A stretch of 64,000 nucleotides of DNA from SAR324 cluster bacterium. GTDB lineage: Bacteria > SAR324 > NAC60-12. The position numbers and the translations under genes are program-made. The stretch lies in NCBI GenBank assembly GCA_028281495.1, contig JANQJU010000049.1, positions 121,912-185,911 on the forward strand, written 5' to 3'. The notes under the pieces were generated by a model. It was not told the DNA's origin. It did no database searches and worked only from the letters and a program-made list of their open reading frames with translations. Positions 60,961-64,000 of this stretch are shown here, one piece after another. Every line of letters begins with the position of its first letter. The first letter of the stretch is position 1.

Positions 60961-62526
60961 ATGTCCGACTCGCCACAATACTCAATCAAATCCACCCAAG
61001 GGCGATGGATTTTGTTAGCAACAATTTTGGCGAGCGCGATCACTTTTTTGATCAGCACTTCAGTCAGCATTGCCTTGCCTTCCATCCAAGCCGATTTTGA
61101 AACGACTCTCACCGGCTTGCAATGGGTGGTCAACGCCTATGCCTTGGTCTTAGCGGTATTGCTATTGATCAGCGGCTCCTTAGGGGATGTGTATGGAAGA
61201 CGCCGGATTTTTTCCATTGGCATCGGAATTTGTGTGACCGGAGCGTTGCTTTCTGGCTTTACGCAAAACATTGGGCAGTTGGTGGTGTGCCAAGTGATAT
61301 TGGGATTGGGAGCCGCCATGATGGTTCCCGGCAGTTTAGCCATCATCAACATCGCATTTCCCGAGACTGAGCGAGGCCTTGCCATTGGACTGTGGTCCGG
61401 GTTGTCGGCGGCGGTGGCCACCTTGGGACCTTTTGTAGGCGGATGGCTGATTCAAACTTTTGGATGGCAGTGGGTGTTTCTGATCAATGTGCCGTTGGGA
61501 ATCTTAGCTTTGATTGTGACCCTTCGTTTCGTCCCGGAAAGCCGGAACCCGGATTTACATCGTCTGGACTGGAACGGAACTTTTTGGATGTTGGTGGGGT
61601 TATTAGGGATATGTTTTGGACTCCTCCAAGCCCCAAAAGCCGGTTGGTACGACGCTTGGGTTTTAGTCAGTATTGGCGGTGGCGTGTTATCCTTGTTGTG
61701 GTTTTTACGAGTAGAGTCCACCTGTGCCGAACCGATTGTGCCATTGACTCTGTTTCGCAATCCGCTGGTCGCTGGAGCGAACCTAGTGACGTTTTTTCTA
61801 TATTTCGCCCTTTACGGACATATCTTCTTTCTTGTGATTAATTTTCAGCAGTTCCAACATTATGAGCCAATGATGGCCGGAGCGGCCATGCTGCCTTCCA
61901 TGGTGATCATCTCGGTTCTCGCGGGGCCTGCGGGTTCATGGGCCGACAAGGTAGGACCCCGTCTTCCCATGACCATCGGAACCTCGTTGGTCACATTGGG
62001 GATTGGTTTGCTGATCATCCCCGATTTGCAGTCGAGTTACTTCCTCTACTTCCTTCCTTCCTTGAGCTGTTTTGGGTTGGGCATGTCGTTGGTCATTGCA
62101 CCTCTTACGAAGTCGGCCTTATCCGTGGAGTCCAAGTTTTCTGGAACCGCTTCAGGTGTGAATAACGCGGTTTCACACATCGCCTCCTTGATGGCAATTG
62201 CAGTGCTGGGAGCTTTGGTGGTTTCCTTGTTTGGGTATCGATTGGAAATCAATTTACAAGCCAGCCTTCTGCCACCGGAGGCTCAACAACAGATCCTGGA
62301 ACAAGCGATCAAATTGGGAGGAATCGAAATCCCAGAAAACTTTTCTGAAAGCCACCATCTCACAGCAGAAACGGCAGTCGACCAAGCTTTCCTGTATAGT
62401 TTCCGGGCAGCCATGATCCTGTGCATGAGTCTGGCCCTCCTCAGTGCTGGGATTGCCGGATTGATGATCCAACGGCCCGAAAAAAAAGAAAAATCCACCG
62501 TCCTGGAAGAACCGTCTGCGGAATAG
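60961..62526 (+). CDS. DHA2-type MFS exporter (EmrB/QacA)
   Basis: A 521-residue 14-helix drug/metabolite:proton antiporter. Motifs: LASAITFLISTSVSIALPSI, LQWVVNAYALVLAVLLLISG, motif A GSLGDVYGRRRIF, motif C-like GLSAAVATLGPFVGGWL and WQWVFLINVPLGI, all DHA2 features. The C-terminus ends in a soluble tail (RPEKKEKSTVLEEPSAE). No TetR regulator or HlyD-type adaptor is adjacent. Substrate unknown. Confidence 0.9.
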   Translation: MSDSPQYSIKSTQGRWILLATILASAITFLISTSVSIALPSIQADFETTLTGLQWVVNAYALVLAVLLLISGSLGDVYGRRRIFSIGIGICVTGALLSGFTQNIGQLVVCQVILGLGAAMMVPGSLAIINIAFPETERGLAIGLWSGLSAAVATLGPFVGGWLIQTFGWQWVFLINVPLGILALIVTLRFVPESRNPDLHRLDWNGTFWMLVGLLGICFGLLQAPKAGWYDAWVLVSIGGGVLSLLWFLRVESTCAEPIVPLTLFRNPLVAGANLVTFFLYFALYGHIFFLVINFQQFQHYEPMMAGAAMLPSMVIISVLAGPAGSWADKVGPRLPMTIGTSLVTLGIGLLIIPDLQSSYFLYFLPSLSCFGLGMSLVIAPLTKSALSVESKFSGTASGVNNAVSHIASLMAIAVLGALVVSLFGYRLEINLQASLLPPEAQQQILEQAIKLGGIEIPENFSESHHLTAETAVDQAFLYSFRAAMILCMSLALLSAGIAGLMIQRPEKKEKSTVLEEPSAE

Positions 62527-62993
62527 TTTTTGGCGATGTCATCTTGACCATAACATTCACTATTGCCGCCATCACAAAACCCCAGACCGATCGCATCCCC
62601 TTTGGCAAAGTACAAATGATGTTGGTTCCAATTTGCGAATAAATCAATAAAGTCCTTCAAAATCAATTACTTGAAAAGATAATTTTTAACTTGTTGAGTT
62701 TTTGGTTCTCGCAGTTTGAGTCCCTATGAATCCCTCAAAATCCGTACAAATCCTTGTAATTTGGCACTAGTTTGACACTAGTTTTCTGGGGAGTATTTTC
62801 ACTGAATAGTTTGAGTGGATTACGCCTCAAAACGCCCTCCATGGTCATACTCCTGTCAGTATTTCGTCAGTCATTTTTCACTAAACTGTTCACCATTTAA
62901 ATCAGAAAAAATATATTTTTCAATATAGGAAATAGCAAAATAAAGTTGAGGGGTTTGCATCAAAACAAACTTCAAAAAACATTGGAGGGAAAT
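62527..62993. other. AT-rich gene-free region at the start of an accessory patch
   Basis: About 470 bases without a gene. From 62721 to 62760 it holds four 10-bp units with a TCC-start and A-rich end (see repeat). A CACTAGTTT direct repeat lies at about 62765-62782. These features resemble arm sites of recombinases, but no integrase is present. Confidence 0.4.
62721..62760. repeat. Four 10-bp quasi-repeats in helical phase
   Basis: TCCCTATGAA, TCCCTCAAAA, TCCGTACAAA and TCCTTGTAAT follow one another without gaps, each starting TCC and ending AA or AAT. The ten-base period puts each TCC on the same face of the helix. Confidence 0.5.
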
Positions 62994-63287
62994 ATGTCCA
63001 TTCGAAGTTGTAGAGGTGAACAAGCCAAGTTGCGTATCGTTGATCAATATGAATTATCCCCAGTCGCTCATTTGAAATTATTGGCTGGCCAGGAAACTCA
63101 AGGCTGTTGTGGGAGAGTTACAAATCGTTACTATTCATTTGAAGCCAAGGAAAGAAAAACAAGCAAAATTGAGGAATTGGTTGTTGGTTATGATTGTACG
63201 GAACAGTTCCTAAACCTCATTGAATTGGAGCCTTTGCCCCTTTTCAATCCTTTTCAATCCTTTTCAAGGCGCTGCGGGAGGGAATAA
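62994..63287 (+). CDS. Small protein of unknown function, 5' part of a repeat-split gene
   Basis: A 97-residue reading frame with GGAGGG ideally placed before the ATG. It reads MSIRSCRGEQAKLRIVDQYE, then VAHLKLLAGQETQGCCGRVT and ELVVGYDCTEQFLNLIELEP. Near its end it crosses three copies of a 10-bp repeat and then stops after SFSRRCGRE. If one repeat copy were lost the frame would run on into the next frame (to 63624) for a 206-residue protein, so this is probably the N-terminal part of one gene. No family recognised. Confidence 0.6.
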   Translation: MSIRSCRGEQAKLRIVDQYELSPVAHLKLLAGQETQGCCGRVTNRYYSFEAKERKTSKIEELVVGYDCTEQFLNLIELEPLPLFNPFQSFSRRCGRE

Positions 63288-63624
63288 TGGCAATCAAGCA
63301 AATCATAATGGTGAGCAACAATGTCCTGGAATGGCTCCTTTAAATAGACAATTGTATAATGCCATTCATTTACTCTGTGCTGCTTGGAATGGGAGACCGC
63401 GAGGCAGGCTCGGAAGTTACCTGAGGTATATCAGGGAAAATCCACAACGACCGACGAAGAGTTTTGCAGTGATAGGATTCAACAAAGTTTTGGCAAATGA
63501 TTGGCAAAATCGAACTTTGACACAAATTGTAGACAATCTAAGAGAGACCAATCCTACACTAAGGGAATTTGAGTTTACCTTGATGGTGGACTTATTAAGG
63601 GGTTTGCTTCCCCATTTCTATTGA
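63220..63624 (+). CDS. C-terminal part of the repeat-split gene
   Basis: The reading frame that continues after the repeat, nominally from a TTG at 63220. The native-looking part starts after the repeat (GAAGGNNGNQANHNGEQQ, a Gly/Asn-rich linker), then MAPLNRQLYNAIHLLCAAWN, RGRLGSYLRYIRENPQRPTK and FTLMVDLLRGLLPHFY. It has no good ribosome site of its own, which supports its being a broken-off or phase-variable C-terminus. Confidence 0.55.
   Translation: MNWSLCPFSILFNPFQGAAGGNNGNQANHNGEQQCPGMAPLNRQLYNAIHLLCAAWNGRPRGRLGSYLRYIRENPQRPTKSFAVIGFNKVLANDWQNRTLTQIVDNLRETNPTLREFEFTLMVDLLRGLLPHFY
63239..63267 (+). repeat. 10-bp tandem repeat that splits a coding frame
   Basis: CCTTTTCAAT occurs twice in full and a third time as 9 of 10 bases, end to end. 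Because 10 is not a multiple of 3, gain or loss of one copy changes the reading frame; two copies would join the frames on either side. Confidence 0.85.
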
Positions 63625-63632
63625 TTCCTTCC

Positions 63633-64000
63633 TCATTCACTCAGATTTTCAGTTGCCGAGCGTAAACTTTTCAAAAAAGGCACAGGCTTACAAATCAAGA
63701 AACTATGGTATTTATTCACATTGAGAAGATGTGGGTCGTAACTTACCAGATGCGTTGCATGGCCATTGTCGGCACAGAGTACAAACGCAATGTCGTCTCG
63801 ATCTTCGGGATATTGAAACGCACGAAAATGATAATATTCATAGTCACATTCTCAGCCAATGTTCGTATTGTTACCAATAACTCTATGATCAATTCTTCAG
63901 AAAATTCGAGTTCCTGAAGTTTCTCGAAATACTCTTGCAGAGTATCCAATGAGTAGAGCAACACAAATTCATCATCTAGCCATCGGTTCATTAGCTCACG
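63633..64000 (-). pseudogene. PIN-domain toxin-like gene, frameshifted and cut by the window end
   Basis: A PIN-family (PIN_3-like) ribonuclease remnant. The frame enters from the window edge as RELMNRWLDDEFVLLYSLDT, runs LQEYFEKLQELEFSEELIIE to about 63826, then shifts one base. In the new frame it continues with RAFQYPEDRDDIAFVLCADN, HLVSYDPHLL and ICKPVPFLKSLRSATE to a TGA at 63633. Both parts match PIN proteins, including the acidic DRDD and D-P-H-L segments; the first catalytic Asp would lie outside the window. An antitoxin partner, if any, is also outside. Confidence 0.75.

Noticed and set aside
1..64000. CRISPR arrays, rRNA operons or a complete prophage
   Set aside because: No regularly spaced repeats, rRNA-like sequence, or phage structural, packaging or integrase genes were seen on either strand.

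Overview
The window is a chromosomal segment of a Gram-negative bacterium. The evidence for this is kdsA and a waaF-type heptosyltransferase (lipopolysaccharide core), many predicted lipoproteins, and several multi-domain signalling proteins. Base composition by eye is a little under 50% GC, with AT-richer patches at about 35.0-35.4 kb, 39.4-41.3 kb and after 62.5 kb. A selenocysteine codon in selD shows that the organism uses selenium. A threonine-containing P-loop in thymidylate kinase, as I recall it from deltaproteobacterial enzymes, and the large sensor proteins suggest a deep proteobacterial or Deltaproteobacteria-like lineage (for example SAR324-like or Myxococcota-like). That placement is weak and I do not name a genus. 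There is no rRNA, CRISPR array or complete prophage. The only RNA gene I am sure of is one tRNA-Leu(UAG).

Layout. 0-5 kb: the end of a methyltransferase gene, a decayed IS1634-type insertion sequence, a multicopper oxidase lipoprotein and a decayed Rpn-family gene. 5-9 kb: a membrane adenylate cyclase overlapping trkH. 8.7-13.9 kb: an alpha-glucosidase/MFS sugar cluster with a LacI regulator and matching palindromic operators. 14-22.3 kb: an HTH protein, tRNA-Leu, an alkyltransferase-like protein, holB, recD2, small lipoproteins, an ankyrin lipoprotein and selD. 22.4-32.8 kb: a BMP-type nucleoside ABC transporter with uridine kinase, a non-heme iron oxygenase and a large sigma-54 activator, all on the minus strand and probably functionally linked.

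32.8-41.3 kb: kdsA, a divergent NUC endonuclease / trypsin-like protease pair across an AT-rich region with palindromes, an MscS channel, a fructosamine-kinase-like protein, a phosphatase, tmk, and two paralogous orphan proteins beside a perfect-ended inverted repeat. 41.3-49.8 kb: a GFA protein, a histidine kinase with two transmitter cores, an orphan solute-binding protein, VOC and GST enzymes, a lipoprotein and waaF. 50-58.6 kb: a disaccharide operon (degenerate HAD phosphatase domain fused to a glycosidase, then a sucrose-phosphate/mannosylfructose-phosphate synthase-like GT4), a 1014-residue orphan protein, a second solute-binding protein and a GT8-like glycosyltransferase. 58.6-64 kb: a UbiB-like kinase, a rhodanese, a DHA2 MFS pump, then an accessory stretch with a gene split by a 10-bp tandem repeat and a frameshifted PIN-domain remnant.

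The most notable items are the selenocysteine selD with a readable bSECIS hairpin, the protease-nuclease pair, the HAD-glycosidase fusion with lost phosphatase residues, and the repeat-frameshifted gene near the right end. All domain calls come from reading sequence and motifs by eye; no database search was run.
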